Source: a gamma proteobacterium HIMB30
GTDB taxonomy: Bacteria > Pseudomonadota > Gammaproteobacteria > Pseudomonadales > Litorivicinaceae
Reading direction: 5' to 3'
Assembly (NCBI GenBank): GCA_000227525.2
Contig: AGIG01000014.1
Coordinates: forward strand, 1 to 44,165
Length of the DNA: 44,165 nucleotides
This document shows, one piece after another, positions 10,101 through 20,968 of this stretch; the stretch's first letter is position 1; each line of letters begins with the position of its first letter. Under the pieces are notes generated by a model. It saw nothing but the letters and a program-made list of their open reading frames with translations, was not told the DNA's origin and ran no database searches. Both the position numbers and the translations under genes were made by a program.

Positions 10101-10681
10101 GAGGGAAAGCGCCAGTCAATATCCAGGGGAACAGAAATATCCTCTGTCACTAATCGGGTTTGTGCGATTACTCCAATCTCAGGATCGATCGCCACGGAAA
10201 GGCGCTTGAATGAAAGATCACCCAATAAAACATCGATATTATGCAGTTGGATTTCGCCCATTGGCCGCACGATCTCGTGGAGTTGATCCAAAAGTAGAGC
10301 CCATGCTTGAGGATCTGGAAATGCGCCTCTAGCGGATCCACGTTGAATAATCTCTCCCTCATCGAGGACCAATTGATCAATCACAGGTTGAGACGACTCA
10401 AGCGATGCAGGCAGATCGAGTAACATTTGTACCCGACGGATCTCAATCGAACCCTGTTCTTTCTCGATCACAATATTCAGTGCTTCCAGATAAGGCCCGG
10501 TCCAGGAAGCTCGAGCACCGATCTCAGAAATCGTGACCTTCGCATCAAGACGCTCTGATAGAAGAGCCTCGATGTCCGATCGCCAATAATTGACCATTGG
10601 AAACGCAGCCAAAACCAAGCCTTGAAGTGCTGCAAGTATCACCACGATGATGGCTTTTGTTGTCAGCAACCCACGAATCAT
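7097..10681 (-). CDS. yhdP: YhdP, AsmA-like intermembrane phospholipid transport protein
   Basis: This 1194-residue protein has one N-terminal membrane anchor (about residues 7-28), then a very long beta-rich periplasmic region, ending in an AsmA-like segment (about 1010-1150). This is the layout of YhdP (DUF3971/AsmA-2). In E. coli YhdP, with TamB and YdbH, bridges the inner and outer membranes and moves phospholipids outward through a hydrophobic groove. It is slightly shorter than E. coli YhdP (about 1266 residues). It overlaps rng by 4 nt and tldD by 29 nt, so it is cotranscribed with the shape genes, and the order rng-yhdP-tldD is conserved in Gammaproteobacteria. TamB-like proteins are the alternative, but the context favours YhdP. 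Confidence 0.9.
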   Translation of the reverse strand: MIRGLLTTKAIIVVILAALQGLVLAAFPMVNYWRSDIEALLSERLDAKVTISEIGARASWTGPYLEALNIVIEKEQGSIEIRRVQMLLDLPASLESSQPVIDQLVLDEGEIIQRGSARGAFPDPQAWALLLDQLHEIVRPMGEIQLHNIDVLLGDLSFKRLSVAIDPEIGVIAQTRLVTEDISVPLDIDWRFPSESGDAHDLRLQTRLREAPVSDLGLEDLLIGFDATAWLTVKDGDPVEGIARISGLSETGLGLSGDLTAQFALPGLNTISTSLTSLQMRLPGLTITGSGGGLQFDGSRVISYLPSIEVDGLALGEVLKPHLPDSKLIRILTTNQPTMMAQNVKLDWTLDQAPSIMADIRSFEIQAGRSIPHVGPVAGDLFIDGARGWFDFEAESATFSLPEIFPNPWEQQTLSGRLGFDRSDDGLLLRGQNLRVQSEFQDVRGAILLDLPRATEQSIQLELTVDASTDALADLLPNDLDGEVHDFLIQSIDDVKVSEGRISYSGPLGAEVDRSRRELSMHFPMTTYRFQPLSLWPPFIGSQGVVDFVSKRARVEFIGPDFGGLNVSRVVAVQDRENGRRIHITGQLSGEANDALAILDKAQIKPDTLGSEVILDGRLRGDVNLTVPIGDRPEGQVVIEADDLTVALSELSEPFTQVNGRATYRLDDGLYTERLSGNLLGDPVEATVTVSAGQADFVGQARLKTTNLSDLISLGFDEGQLFGEAEWSIRGRGNDQGFQLSLETDGQGLGSRLPPPLSKETDQVGDIQVSLTSSPELKSFNARFFDETEIRGDLGTNPLVLEIITPEVGIIDWATIPARDGGGPNLSILLKTERLVLGDTPLQVDETAIILKPDEFDVSFDGSEMSGRVWRIGKGSLFIDLTHLVLPEGGDLLDPPDDDPLFDYDPGQLPSANIQVNQLKRGETEYQDMNIVLVSGDSRLDATTLEFTRDGQKYQGELAWVFENGQAKSALLLRAQGAELGHILRVNEDEPLLEAASGRFVSNLSWEGSPLGFSVLTSEGLVELSLEDGRFVDLGNSAEVLRLFGILNIETITRRLRLDFLDLVQPGVAFDRVSAKAKIANGSLRFDPEFQMQGPSSSFRMTGVADLVNQQLNQELEVDIPLTNNLPLASVLLGAPQVGGAIYLVEKALGTKLIKVGKTSYRIEGSFDDPQVSLIPPFSKKKDNVNADTTANSQ

Positions 10682-12129
10682 GAGATCACGACCTCGTATC
10701 GGTCCTGAGCGAAATTGGTGTCGACCTGTAGACGAATTGGACGATGAATAAAGGCCTCAAGATCGGCCAATGCGTCTGATTCTTCATCGATTAATCGATC
10801 AATAACCGCGGGCGCTGCGATCACCGTTGTGGTCTCAGCGGAGTAGGCTCGGTACTCGCGCATAATGGCTCGAAATATTTCATAACAGACTGTTTCAGCG
10901 GTTTTGATCTGCCCCGATCCGCGGCAGTGTGGGCACGATTCCTGAAGCAGATCAGACAATCGTTCGCGACTCCGTTTGCGCGTTAACACCACCAAACCGA
11001 GTTCATTGAAATCACTGATTCGTGTTTTGACAGGATCTTCATCCAGTGATCGCTCGAGCGTGCGAAGCACTTGTCGCTTGTGCTCATCATCTTCCATATC
11101 GATGAAATCAACGACGATAATGCCACCAAGATTACGTAACCGGAGCTGGCGACCAATCGCAACCGCGGCTTCGAGATTGGTACGAAACACCGTTTGTTCC
11201 AATGTATGTGCGCCAACGAAACGGCCTGTATTCACGTCGATCGTGGTCATCGCCTCGGTTTGGTCGATTACCAGATATGCTCCGGATTTCAGTTCCACAT
11301 CGCACGCAAGTGCTCGCTCGATTTCGTCTTCAATTTGATACAAATCGAAGATTGGTCGATCGCCCTGGTAATGTTGAATCAAGGGCGCGACCTCGGGCAT
11401 AAATTTGGATGCAAACTCCGATAAATTGCTAAAAGTTTCCTGTGAATCGATCAATACACGCTCGGTGTCACGCCGAATCTGATCGCGGACAAGCCGATGC
11501 GTCAGGGGTAATTCAGCAAACAACAGCGCTGGGGACTTTGCGGTTTTCTGTTCACGACAGATGTTGTCCCAAACGCGCTTTAAGTAGATCAGATCTTCTT
11601 CTAAATCAGCCGATGTGTGCCCGTCCCCAGCCGTGCGAACAATAACACCCCATTCAATACCCTGTGCATCCAATGCCGCTTGCGCGATCGCTTTCAAATG
11701 TTCGCGCGTGCCCTCATCTTCAATCCGTTGACTAATCCCAACATGCGTAGCAAACGGCATGAGCACCAAATGCCGCGCCGGCAGAGAGACTTCAGCCGTC
11801 AATCGTGCGCCCTTACTTCCAATGGGATCTTTGATCACTTGTACCAATAGATCCTGGCCCTCAGTCACGAGTTGCTGAATTGAACGGTCTCGGTCGTTAT
11901 CAGAAGTCGGTAAGTCCTTCGCGTGAAGAAAGGCACTCCGTTCAAGGCCAATATCAACGAAACATGCTTGCATCCCAGGCAACACCCGCACGACCTTGCC
12001 TAGATAGACGTTACCGACAAGGCCTCGATGTGTGGCTCGCTCAATCAAAATTTCCTGCAACATGCCCTGCTCCACCACCGCGACGCGGGTTTCGAGCGGG
12101 GTGAAGTTCAGCAAAATTTCATGACGCAC
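10678..12129 (-). CDS. rng: Ribonuclease G
   Basis: This 483-residue RNase E/G family protein has the length of RNase G and lacks the long RNase E scaffold. An S1 domain lies at about residues 38-120. The catalytic aspartates are Asp298 (in TIDVNTG) and Asp341 (in VVDFIDM), with the 43-residue spacing seen in RNase E. The zinc-link cysteines Cys399 and Cys402 are in CPHCRGSG, which holds the dimer-of-dimers together. RNase G trims the 5' end of 16S rRNA and turns over selected mRNAs. The gene overlaps maf by 11 nt upstream and yhdP by 4 nt downstream. Confidence 0.97.
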   Translation of the reverse strand: MRHEILLNFTPLETRVAVVEQGMLQEILIERATHRGLVGNVYLGKVVRVLPGMQACFVDIGLERSAFLHAKDLPTSDNDRDRSIQQLVTEGQDLLVQVIKDPIGSKGARLTAEVSLPARHLVLMPFATHVGISQRIEDEGTREHLKAIAQAALDAQGIEWGVIVRTAGDGHTSADLEEDLIYLKRVWDNICREQKTAKSPALLFAELPLTHRLVRDQIRRDTERVLIDSQETFSNLSEFASKFMPEVAPLIQHYQGDRPIFDLYQIEDEIERALACDVELKSGAYLVIDQTEAMTTIDVNTGRFVGAHTLEQTVFRTNLEAAVAIGRQLRLRNLGGIIVVDFIDMEDDEHKRQVLRTLERSLDEDPVKTRISDFNELGLVVLTRKRSRERLSDLLQESCPHCRGSGQIKTAETVCYEIFRAIMREYRAYSAETTTVIAAPAVIDRLIDEESDALADLEAFIHRPIRLQVDTNFAQDRYEVVIS

Positions 12130-12670
12130 GATTCAGCATAGCCTCTAGCTCAACCAAGGGTAATCCGACAACGTTGGTATAAGATCCATGGATCGACTCG
12201 ACAAATCGTGCCGCCAATCCCTGAATGCCATATCCACCTGCTTTATCTGCAGGCTCACCGGTTTGCCAGTAGTGTAAACGTTCTTCTGTTGTCAGTTCAC
12301 GAAAGGTCACATCCGTGCGAACGATTTGCACATCAGCATGGTCATCACGTAACACACAAATACCTGAATACACCTGATGTGTTTTGCCCGATAAACGATC
12401 CATCATGCACATAAAATCGGTTTGATCAGTCGGCTTATTCAAGATCAAACCGTCGACTGACACGGTGGTATCCGATCCGATAATGAATTCACCCACATCT
12501 GCAGACGCACTCACTGCGCGTGCTTTCACTTGAGCCAGTCTCGCGACATAGTGATCCGGTGATTCGCCCGCACAGAGCGATTCGTCAACGTCCGCAGGAA
12601 TCACTCGAAAATCAGACGTGATGAGTTGAAGTAAGTCACGCCGCCTTGGCGACTGACTTGCAAGAATCAT
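12119..12670 (-). CDS. maf: Maf-family nucleoside triphosphate pyrophosphatase
   Basis: This 183-residue protein of the Maf/YhdE family hydrolyses non-canonical or modified NTPs (such as dTTP, UTP and methylated nucleotides) to monophosphates, a house-cleaning function also linked to septum control. The N terminus ILASQSPRRRDLL is the family signature. Further conserved parts are IIGSDTTV with the catalytic aspartate region, LSGKTHQVYSG, and DKAGGYGIQG near the C terminus. The mreD-maf-rng order supports YhdE-type Maf (dTTPase). It overlaps mreD by 4 nt and rng by 11 nt. Confidence 0.95.
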   Translation of the reverse strand: MILASQSPRRRDLLQLITSDFRVIPADVDESLCAGESPDHYVARLAQVKARAVSASADVGEFIIGSDTTVSVDGLILNKPTDQTDFMCMMDRLSGKTHQVYSGICVLRDDHADVQIVRTDVTFRELTTEERLHYWQTGEPADKAGGYGIQGLAARFVESIHGSYTNVVGLPLVELEAMLNRAS

Positions 12671-13143
12671 TGGCGTTGGGCCCTCAGTCCCTCAGCATAA
12701 TCGGCCACCACATCATAGAACCAACGGAGTGGTGACCAGAGTAGCGCAGAAACGACTGACTGAAGGACCAGAATCATCAAGTCCGGTGATTGCCCGGTCA
12801 ATGTTCTGGCCCAATAAGAGACTGCTGATGCGATTAACAAAACCACGAATACGACCAGTGACTGGCGAATCCAGTTGACCTGCCGAACGGATGGTCCCAG
12901 TAACGTTAATGCATAAGCAATTAAGGCAAACAACAATCCGTGAAGCCCCAATGTGGTCCCGTATAACACATCAATCGGAAGCGATGCGATCAGTAACAGG
13001 GTCATTGACAACTGATAGTTCCGCATCAATCCCCACCAAGTCACAAACAAAAAACCGAAATGCGGTAACGCAAGCGTCATCCATGCCGGGTAGGGAATCA
13101 CGATCAAAAACAGTGTCGAAAGCCAAGTTACCAAGAAAATCAT
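12667..13143 (-). CDS. mreD: Rod shape-determining protein MreD
   Basis: This 158-residue, very hydrophobic protein has about five membrane helices and ends in a basic tail, as expected for MreD, the membrane component of the elongasome. MreD sequences are poorly conserved, so the call rests on size, the membrane profile and the position between mreC and maf. MreD acts with MreC and the MreB filament to position PBP2-RodA peptidoglycan synthesis along the cell cylinder. Both ends overlap their neighbours by 4 nt, indicating translational coupling in the mreBCD operon. Confidence 0.92.
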   Translation of the reverse strand: MIFLVTWLSTLFLIVIPYPAWMTLALPHFGFLFVTWWGLMRNYQLSMTLLLIASLPIDVLYGTTLGLHGLLFALIAYALTLLGPSVRQVNWIRQSLVVFVVLLIASAVSYWARTLTGQSPDLMILVLQSVVSALLWSPLRWFYDVVADYAEGLRAQRQ

Positions 13144-13967
13144 GACTCACCTTCAGCCAGATCAACCATCACTAACGACAAGCGAGCCATTGGGGTCAGT
13201 GGCGCCGCAATGACCCGCGCAAATGGTTGCCCGGGAGCACGAATCACTTCTTTCACTTCCGCAACTGGAATACCCGATTGAAATCGCTCACCCAAGCCTG
13301 ACGTTTCCAACAGATCACCGGGCACGATATCCACAGTATCTGGCAAGTTCCTCAGCTCAATCCGATCCATGCGACCCACACCAACAGCAATGGCCCGTTC
13401 GCGTGTGCGAGTCACCTGAACCGGCAGATTGTGGGTCGCGTCTGTCATCAAAAGGACGTCTGCCGCGTGCGGATAGGCAACCACAACCTGTCCAACCAGT
13501 CCATCTGCAGAAATCACCGGCCGGCCCTCTGTCACTCCAGCAAGTAGGCCCCGGTTAATGGTCACTCGATGCACAAACGGATCATTCGACAACCGCTCGA
13601 TTTGCGCTTGCAATAACCGCTCGTTCACACGCTCTTTCACACCCAGTAGCCGGCGCAGCTCAGCGTTTTCAGCCCGTAATGTTTGTAATTTCAACTGCTC
13701 AGTACGTAACCGCTCATTCTCGAGCGCGATCACTTCGAGCCGCTCCGTGATGAGATCATAAGAGTGAGCCCAGTCGATCAATTCAGACGACACCCGTCCA
13801 GGGACGTAAGCGGCCTGTTCAAGGGGCCAGAGAACGGTCTTAATGGTTTGACGCACTAGGGTCAACGCGTCAAATCGGGAATCAATAAAGATTGTGGCCA
13901 CAGAGAATGTGACCGCAACCACGAGGCGGACAGATGCGACACTGGTGTCAGAAAACAGCGGCCGCAT
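13140..13967 (-). CDS. mreC: Rod shape-determining protein MreC
   Basis: This 275-residue bitopic inner-membrane protein has a short cytoplasmic N terminus, one membrane helix (about residues 10-27), a coiled coil rich in Leu and Glu (about 70-112) and a beta-rich periplasmic domain. GLVGQVV and VQVTRTRERAIAVG within the periplasmic part are conserved. MreC links MreB filaments to PBP2 and activates elongation-specific wall synthesis. It follows mreB after 11 nt and overlaps mreD by 4 nt. Length and order match gammaproteobacterial mreC. Confidence 0.96.
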   Translation of the reverse strand: MRPLFSDTSVASVRLVVAVTFSVATIFIDSRFDALTLVRQTIKTVLWPLEQAAYVPGRVSSELIDWAHSYDLITERLEVIALENERLRTEQLKLQTLRAENAELRRLLGVKERVNERLLQAQIERLSNDPFVHRVTINRGLLAGVTEGRPVISADGLVGQVVVAYPHAADVLLMTDATHNLPVQVTRTRERAIAVGVGRMDRIELRNLPDTVDIVPGDLLETSGLGERFQSGIPVAEVKEVIRAPGQPFARVIAAPLTPMARLSLVMVDLAEGES

Positions 13968-13978
13968 GCCGTCAACTC

Positions 13979-15138
<1,160 letters not shown>

Positions 15139-15426
15139 ATGTCGCTGACGAGCGATGACGTCAAACGCGTAGCCAAACTCGCCCGATTAGGGCTGACTGA
15201 TGTCGAAACGACAGAAACTCTCGCCCAACTCAATTCAATTCTCGAACTGGTTGATCAAATGCAACAAATTGATACTGATGGTGTTGCACCACTCGCCCAC
15301 CCGCTGGAGTTGAAACAAACCTTGCGTGTTGATGCCGTTGCCGAAACCAATCAGCGCGAAAAGTTTCAGGCCATCGCACCGCAGGCAGATGCGGGCCTCT
15401 ATCTCGTGCCGAGGGTGGTTGAATGA
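15139..15426 (+). CDS. gatC: Asp-tRNA(Asn)/Glu-tRNA(Gln) amidotransferase subunit C
   Basis: This 95-residue subunit of the GatCAB amidotransferase wraps around GatA and stabilises the complex. The sequence [14 protein letters not shown] and the C-terminal YLVPRVVE are typical. I chose the ATG at 15139, giving [10 protein letters not shown], because GGAG lies 6 nt upstream of it. An ATG five codons earlier (15124) would place that ribosome binding site inside the coding region. GatCAB converts misacylated Glu-tRNA(Gln) or Asp-tRNA(Asn) to the correct amidated form. The stop overlaps gatA by 4 nt. Confidence 0.95.
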   Translation: MSLTSDDVKRVAKLARLGLTDVETTETLAQLNSILELVDQMQQIDTDGVAPLAHPLELKQTLRVDAVAETNQREKFQAIAPQADAGLYLVPRVVE

Positions 15427-16883
15427 GTCAAATTACCGATCTTTCGTTTTCTGAACTCAAACAGTCCCTCAACGACCGGACTTTATCGAGCGTCGAGATT
15501 ACCAGCGCATTTCTTGATCGGATCGAATCATTGAATCCCACACTGAATGCGTTCATCACCATCACCCGTGATGAAGCGATGCAATCGGCGAAAGACGCTG
15601 ACGCCGCGATCAGTCAAGGATCGGCGACCCCATACACTGGCCTCCCGATTGCGCACAAAGATCTCTTCTGTACCGATGGTACGTTGACCAGCTGTGGCTC
15701 AAAAATCTTGTCAAATTTCGTAGCGCCCTACGATGCGCATGTGGTCAGCCAGTGCAAAACTGCCGGATTAGTCTCGCTTGGGAAACTCAACATGGATGAG
15801 TTTGCGATGGGATCATCCAATGAGAATTCCTATTACGGTCCGGTCAAAAACCCGTGGGATACCACCCGCGTTCCCGGAGGTAGCTCCGGTGGCTCGGCGG
15901 CAGCAGTTGCTGCTCGACTGACCCCGCTTGCAACAGCAACAGATACCGGCGGCTCAATCCGACAGCCGGCTGCCTTCACTGGAACATCCGGACTGAAACC
16001 AACTTATGGTCGGGTGAGCCGATTTGGGATGATCGCCTATGCCTCAAGTCTGGACCAAGGTGGGTTGATTGCGCACACTGCCCAAGACATTGCACATGGC
16101 CTTAGGATGATTGCAGGCCATGATTCACGCGATTCGACATCAGCACGAGAGCCAGTTCCTGATTACACACAAACGCTCGATGAGTCGCTTCAGGGCAAAG
16201 TCATCGGGATTCCCAAGCAATTTTTTGATGACCGACTGGATAGCGCCATGCGTCAAGCAATGGATGAGGTTCTCGAGGTACTGCGATCACTGGGCGCAAC
16301 CACCACTGAAGTGTCACTCGATCACGTGGCTGAGGCCATTCCGGCGTATTATGTGATTGCGCCAGCGGAAGCAAGTTCGAACTTATCTCGGTTTGATGGC
16401 GTTCGGTTTGGTTATCGCGCAGACAGCCCGACAGATCCCATGGATCTCTACGAACGGTCTCGCGGAGAAGGCTTCGGCAGCGAAGTCAAGCGGCGGATTC
16501 TGATTGGCACCTACGCATTGTCGGAAGGGTATTACGACGCCTATTACAAAAAAGCGCAGCAAATCCGACGACTCATTCGTGATGATTTCAATCGCGCGCT
16601 TGGTCACTGTGATTTGTTATTTGGACCCACAACACCATCAACGGCCTTCGTTCTTGGTGAGAAAACAGCAGATCCAGTCGCGATGTATTTGGAGGACATC
16701 TATACAGTCGCGACCAACATGGCAGGCCTTCCTGGTGGATCATTTCAGGCACCACTGATTAATGGCCTACCGACGGGCTATCAGCTCACCGGCCGCGCCT
16801 TCGGTGAAAGTATGATTTTAAACGCTGCGCATCAGGTTCAAATGGTGACCGATTGGCATTTGCAGCGTCCGGAGGGTGTTTGA
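15423..16883 (+). CDS. gatA: Glutamyl/aspartyl-tRNA amidotransferase subunit A (amidase)
   Basis: This 486-residue protein of the amidase-signature family releases ammonia from glutamine or asparagine for the GatB active site. The catalytic Ser-cisSer-Lys triad is represented by Lys in PIAHKDLFC, by the [13 protein letters not shown] stretch, and by the nucleophilic serine in [10 protein letters not shown]. The length is normal. The gene overlaps gatC by 4 nt and ends 1 nt before the gatB ATG, so the three subunits are coupled at near-equal dosage. Its presence predicts indirect Gln-tRNA and/or Asn-tRNA formation in this organism. Confidence 0.98.
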   Translation: MSQITDLSFSELKQSLNDRTLSSVEITSAFLDRIESLNPTLNAFITITRDEAMQSAKDADAAISQGSATPYTGLPIAHKDLFCTDGTLTSCGSKILSNFVAPYDAHVVSQCKTAGLVSLGKLNMDEFAMGSSNENSYYGPVKNPWDTTRVPGGSSGGSAAAVAARLTPLATATDTGGSIRQPAAFTGTSGLKPTYGRVSRFGMIAYASSLDQGGLIAHTAQDIAHGLRMIAGHDSRDSTSAREPVPDYTQTLDESLQGKVIGIPKQFFDDRLDSAMRQAMDEVLEVLRSLGATTTEVSLDHVAEAIPAYYVIAPAEASSNLSRFDGVRFGYRADSPTDPMDLYERSRGEGFGSEVKRRILIGTYALSEGYYDAYYKKAQQIRRLIRDDFNRALGHCDLLFGPTTPSTAFVLGEKTADPVAMYLEDIYTVATNMAGLPGGSFQAPLINGLPTGYQLTGRAFGESMILNAAHQVQMVTDWHLQRPEGV

Positions 16884-16884
16884 T

Positions 16885-18327
16885 ATGTATGAAGCTGTGA
16901 TCGGACTCGAGGTCCACGTACAACTCTCAACAGACTCTAAAATCTTCTCGGGATCGTCGACAAACTTTGGTGCCGAACCGAACACCCAAGCATCACTGAT
17001 TGATCTCGGGATGCCGGGTGTCTTGCCCGTACCAAATGCCAAGGCGTTTGAGATGGCTGTTAAATTCGGTCTCGCAATCGACGCCGAGATTGGTCAAGAA
17101 TCCATCTTCGATCGGAAAAACTACTTCTACCCGGATCTTCCAAAAGGGTATCAAATCAGTCAATTTGACAAACCGATCGTCGGCCCTGGTCGCGTGACGA
17201 TCAGTCTCGAGGATGGAACAACCAAGACCATCAATGTGACACGCGCGCACCTTGAGGAAGATGCTGGTAAAAGCGTTCACGATGCGTTTGATGGTATGAC
17301 TGGCGTCGACTTGAACCGGGCCGGCACACCATTACTCGAAATCGTCTCTGAACCCGAACTTCGTTCGGCGAAAGAGGCAGTTGCTTACCTTAAGGTGATT
17401 CATTCAATCATTCGCTATCTCGATATTTCTGACGGCAACATGGCCGAAGGTTCGATGCGTTGTGACTGCAACGTCTCAATCCGACCAAAAGGGTCTGATA
17501 CGCTCGGTACGCGAACAGAAATTAAAAACGTGAACTCGTTCCGCTTTGTCGAGAAAGCAATCAATACCGAAATCAATCGCCAAATTGAGATCTTGGAAGA
17601 TGCCGGCCGGGTCATCCAGGAAACACGTCTGTATGATCCAGACAAGGACGAAACCCGTTCGATGCGATCAAAAGAAGAAGCCAACGACTATCGTTACTTC
17701 CCGGATCCTGATCTGTTGCCCGTTGTCCTTGACGAAGCCTTCATCAGCACTTGCCGAGATGCACTCCCGGAGCTCCCTGAGGCTCGGAAGACGCGTTATG
17801 TCAGTGAATATGGCATCACTGACTATGATGCGGGCGTCTTGGTTGCTGATCGTGATGTTGCTGATTACTTTGCCGAAGTTGCAGATACATCAGGAGAAGG
17901 CAAGCTAGCCGCCAACTGGGTGATGGGTAGCGTGTTGGCTGACCTCAATCAAACAGGCGGATCCATTACTGACTTTGCAGTGACCGCAAAACAACTATCT
18001 GATCTGATTGCGCGAATCAAAGACAACACGCTCAACTCGAAAACCGCGAAAACTGTGTTTGACGCATTACTCGCAAGTGAAGGCGAGGTCGATGCCATCA
18101 TCGAGTCCAAAGGTCTCGTTCAGATGACAGACACTGGCGCAATTGAAGCGATTGTCGATGAGGTGATTGCCGAGAACCCAGATCAGGTCGCCAACTACCG
18201 CGCTGCACCAGACGAGAAACAGGGCAAGATGCTCGGCTTCTTTGTCGGCCAAGTGATGAAGAAGTCACAGGGGAAAGCCAACCCTCAGGCTGTGAATCAA
18301 ATTTTGAGTGCAAAACTCTCAGGCTGA
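16885..18327 (+). CDS. gatB: Glutamyl/aspartyl-tRNA amidotransferase subunit B
   Basis: This 480-residue protein is the kinase/transamidase subunit that activates the misacylated tRNA and receives ammonia from GatA. Signatures include [13 protein letters not shown] at the N terminus, [17 protein letters not shown], and [13 protein letters not shown] with the metal-binding cysteines. The C-terminal YqeY-like tail domain spans roughly residues 330-480. The ATG at 16885 has GGAGGG 8 nt upstream; an upstream GTG at 16876 would overlap that site and is less likely. The 3' end overlaps the convergent moeB by 9 nt. Confidence 0.98.
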   Translation: MYEAVIGLEVHVQLSTDSKIFSGSSTNFGAEPNTQASLIDLGMPGVLPVPNAKAFEMAVKFGLAIDAEIGQESIFDRKNYFYPDLPKGYQISQFDKPIVGPGRVTISLEDGTTKTINVTRAHLEEDAGKSVHDAFDGMTGVDLNRAGTPLLEIVSEPELRSAKEAVAYLKVIHSIIRYLDISDGNMAEGSMRCDCNVSIRPKGSDTLGTRTEIKNVNSFRFVEKAINTEINRQIEILEDAGRVIQETRLYDPDKDETRSMRSKEEANDYRYFPDPDLLPVVLDEAFISTCRDALPELPEARKTRYVSEYGITDYDAGVLVADRDVADYFAEVADTSGEGKLAANWVMGSVLADLNQTGGSITDFAVTAKQLSDLIARIKDNTLNSKTAKTVFDALLASEGEVDAIIESKGLVQMTDTGAIEAIVDEVIAENPDQVANYRAAPDEKQGKMLGFFVGQVMKKSQGKANPQAVNQILSAKLSG

Positions 18328-19068
18328 TCCACACACCGGGCAGGCAGGGTCCTTTCGGTAACGGAAGGACTTCCACTCCATGGTCTGCGCATTGAATCGG
18401 GTTAATCGTCCAACCAAGCGATCAGACCAGCCCAGTAAAACACCCAATACCTCCACTGCCTGCAGGGTACCCAAGGTCCCCACGACAGGTCCGAGGACTC
18501 CGGTTTCTGCGCACGTCGGTTCCACCTCGGGAACATCAGGGATCAAGCAGGCATAACATGGGTTTTCCGCATCACGTGGATCAATTGTTGTGAGCTGTCC
18601 CTCGACCCCAAGAGCGGCTGCAGAGACGGTGGGTACCTGATGCTTCAACGCCAATCGATTAGCCAAAAATCGGGTTGCAAATCGATCCGTGCAATCTGCA
18701 ACACATTGCGCACTCGAGATTGCTTGATCGACATTTTGATCGTCTGCATGCGCTGCGATCACATCAATCTCAATCCACGGATTAATGCCCAGGATCCGCT
18801 CTCTTGCGGATTCGACCTTCAATTGGTTCAAACTATTCTGACTGTGGATCACCTGTCGATGAAGATTGGTTTCATCCACCGTATCACCATCAACCAGCGT
18901 TAATCGCCCGATTCCAGCGGCACCAAGATACAACGCAAGCGGACTGCCAAGACCACCCAGTCCTAAAATCACAACATGCGATTGTTTCAGTCGCTCCTGG
19001 CCATCCACATCGACATCAGAGAGGAGAATCTGTCTTGCATAATGCAGGAGTTCTGAATCTGTCATCAT
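18319..19068 (-). CDS. moeB: MoeB/ThiF-family adenylyltransferase (molybdopterin-synthase activating type)
   Basis: This 249-residue E1-like enzyme adenylates the C-terminal glycine of a small sulfur carrier such as MoaD or ThiS. The nucleotide-binding motif [16 protein letters not shown], the ETNLHRQ segment with the arginine finger, and two zinc-binding pairs (CYAC in the middle and CPVC at the C-terminal end) are visible. The length equals that of E. coli MoeB. I chose the start at 19068, forming an ATGA overlap with prmC. The reading frame extends upstream without homology-like sequence. It follows prfA-prmC as in many Gammaproteobacteria. MoeB and ThiF are hard to separate by sequence alone; no rhodanese domain is present. 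Confidence 0.88.
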   Translation of the reverse strand: MMTDSELLHYARQILLSDVDVDGQERLKQSHVVILGLGGLGSPLALYLGAAGIGRLTLVDGDTVDETNLHRQVIHSQNSLNQLKVESARERILGINPWIEIDVIAAHADDQNVDQAISSAQCVADCTDRFATRFLANRLALKHQVPTVSAAALGVEGQLTTIDPRDAENPCYACLIPDVPEVEPTCAETGVLGPVVGTLGTLQAVEVLGVLLGWSDRLVGRLTRFNAQTMEWKSFRYRKDPACPVCGSA

Positions 19069-19883
19069 GGCTTTTGCATCCTCGTCACGCGATCTCTGCC
19101 TGCGAGGTCTTGGTGTGTCTGAACCGACTTCCAACCCATACTCATCGCAAGTTTCCTCACATCATGGGCCTGACGATGACCATGCTCAAGACACAACACA
19201 CCATTCTCACAGAGATGATTCAAGGCCTCACTTAAAATCCGCTGAATCAAAGACAAGCCATCGTGCTCCGCAAAGAGCGCCATCGCGGGTTCATGCGCGA
19301 CCACATCCGGATCCACTTCCGGATCATCCCAGGCGATATAAGGCGGGTTGGCGGTGATCAGTTGAAACTCAGAAAGCCCCTCAAACAGATCTGTTTGTCG
19401 ACATTCGACGTCTAACAGTAACGCAGATGCGTTGTCAGCAGCACACCGAACCGCATGTTCTGACAGATCACTGGCTGTCACTGTACAGTGAGGATGCCGT
19501 GCTTTAATGGCAAGCGCGATAGCGCCAGAGCCCGTACAGAGGTCGTGAACCGAGTGAATCTTGTGATCTGAAATCAATGCGGAGGCAACCTCGACCAGGG
19601 TTTCAGTATCCGGTCTCGGAACCAACACGGCCGAATCAATCAGGATCTTTAAGCCATCGAAATAGCAGACGCCCAAGATATAAGCCAAAGGCTTACCGGT
19701 AATCGATCGGCGCGCGATGTGAATGACTTGCTCAATTTTGTCATCAGGAAGAGGTGATTCGGCTGCGAGAATTTGTTCAGTCAGGGATAACCCAAGTACT
19801 TCTGAAAAGACCAATTGCTGTTCGCTATGGGTCCAGTTTGCTGCATGAACCGGATCAGAACGCTGTAATTCAGCAAGTGTCAT
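19065..19883 (-). CDS. prmC: Peptide chain release factor N5-glutamine methyltransferase PrmC
   Basis: This 272-residue SAM-dependent methyltransferase modifies the glutamine of the GGQ loop in release factors RF1 and RF2. The catalytic NPPY motif is at residues 179-182 ([11 protein letters not shown]). SAM motif I reads [12 protein letters not shown] (about 114-125), and the N-terminal substrate-recognition helical domain is intact. It lies immediately after its substrate gene prfA (4-nt overlap) and is coupled to moeB by another 4-nt overlap. The hemA-prfA-prmC order is conserved. Confidence 0.96.
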   Translation of the reverse strand: MTLAELQRSDPVHAANWTHSEQQLVFSEVLGLSLTEQILAAESPLPDDKIEQVIHIARRSITGKPLAYILGVCYFDGLKILIDSAVLVPRPDTETLVEVASALISDHKIHSVHDLCTGSGAIALAIKARHPHCTVTASDLSEHAVRCAADNASALLLDVECRQTDLFEGLSEFQLITANPPYIAWDDPEVDPDVVAHEPAMALFAEHDGLSLIQRILSEALNHLCENGVLCLEHGHRQAHDVRKLAMSMGWKSVQTHQDLAGRDRVTRMQKP

Positions 19884-20968
19884 GCGCCCGTATCAAGCCC
19901 TGCTAACAGCTCGGCTTGGTACTCCTGCACAAGGGGGTCAATGATCATCTGACAAGCACCATCCATCATCTCGTCTAATCGATATAGAGTGAGGTTTATC
20001 CGGTGATCCGTGACCCGTCCTTGCGGGAAGTTATAGGTACGAATGCGTTCAGAACGATCTCCCGATCCAACCAGCGACTTTCGTTCACTCGCTTCTTTTG
20101 CTTGCTGTTCCTGACGGGCTGCATCTTCCAATCTGGCTTGCAGCAAGCTGAGGGCTCGCGCCTTGTTTTTGTGTTGCGAGCGCTCATCCTGGCACTCAAC
20201 AACAACACCTGTCGGAAGATGAGTGATGCGAATCGCAGAGTCCGTTTTATTGACGTGCTGACCACCGGCTCCACTGGCTCGAAAGGTGTCAATCCGCAAA
20301 TCTTTAGTATCGATCGTGGTCTCAGCCATCGGATCTGCTTCAGCCATGACGGCAACGGTACAGGCTGATGTATGAATGCGTCCTTGTGATTCTGTCGCCG
20401 GAACCCGTTGCACGCGGTGGGCGCCAGATTCAAATTTCAATCGACCGTAAACTCGATCGCCTGCGACTTTCATGACGACTTCCTTGTACCCTCCGAGCTC
20501 AGCCTTTGACTCAGACAATACTTCTGTCTTCCAGCCCTGTGTTTCAGCAAATTTGAGATACATCCGAGACAGATCGCCCGCAAACAGGGCTGCCTCATCG
20601 CCACCGGTTCCTGCACGGATTTCCACAAATGCGCTCCGAGAGTCGGCTGGGTCTTTGGGAATCAGAGCGACTTTTAGTTCGGCGTCCAAAGCCTCGAGTT
20701 GTTGCCGAGTGTCGGGTAACTCACTGTCAGCGAGCTCCCTCATATCCGCATCATCACCGCTGAGATAGCTCTCCAATTCGACCAGATCAGCGCTTAATAC
20801 CCGGTATTTTTGGACCAATTGAACAACCGGCTCAATCTCGCTGTACTCCTGAGAGAAGGCCACAAATTGCGTTTGATTGCCAATTACTTCTGGATCAGCA
20901 AGCAAGGCAGCGAGCTCTTCGTGTCGATCAACCAATTGATCCAAACGACTCAATAACGATGGTTTCAA
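19880..20968 (-). CDS. prfA: Peptide chain release factor 1
   Basis: This 362-residue RF1 terminates translation at UAA and UAG. The peptidyl-tRNA hydrolysis motif GGQ is at residues 235-237 in [14 protein letters not shown]. The codon-recognition tripeptide PAT is at 190-192 in RVPATESQG, which marks RF1 rather than RF2. The length matches E. coli RF1. It is flanked by hemA upstream (4-nt overlap) and prmC, its modifying enzyme, downstream. Confidence 0.98.
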   Translation of the reverse strand: MKPSLLSRLDQLVDRHEELAALLADPEVIGNQTQFVAFSQEYSEIEPVVQLVQKYRVLSADLVELESYLSGDDADMRELADSELPDTRQQLEALDAELKVALIPKDPADSRSAFVEIRAGTGGDEAALFAGDLSRMYLKFAETQGWKTEVLSESKAELGGYKEVVMKVAGDRVYGRLKFESGAHRVQRVPATESQGRIHTSACTVAVMAEADPMAETTIDTKDLRIDTFRASGAGGQHVNKTDSAIRITHLPTGVVVECQDERSQHKNKARALSLLQARLEDAARQEQQAKEASERKSLVGSGDRSERIRTYNFPQGRVTDHRINLTLYRLDEMMDGACQMIIDPLVQEYQAELLAGLDTGA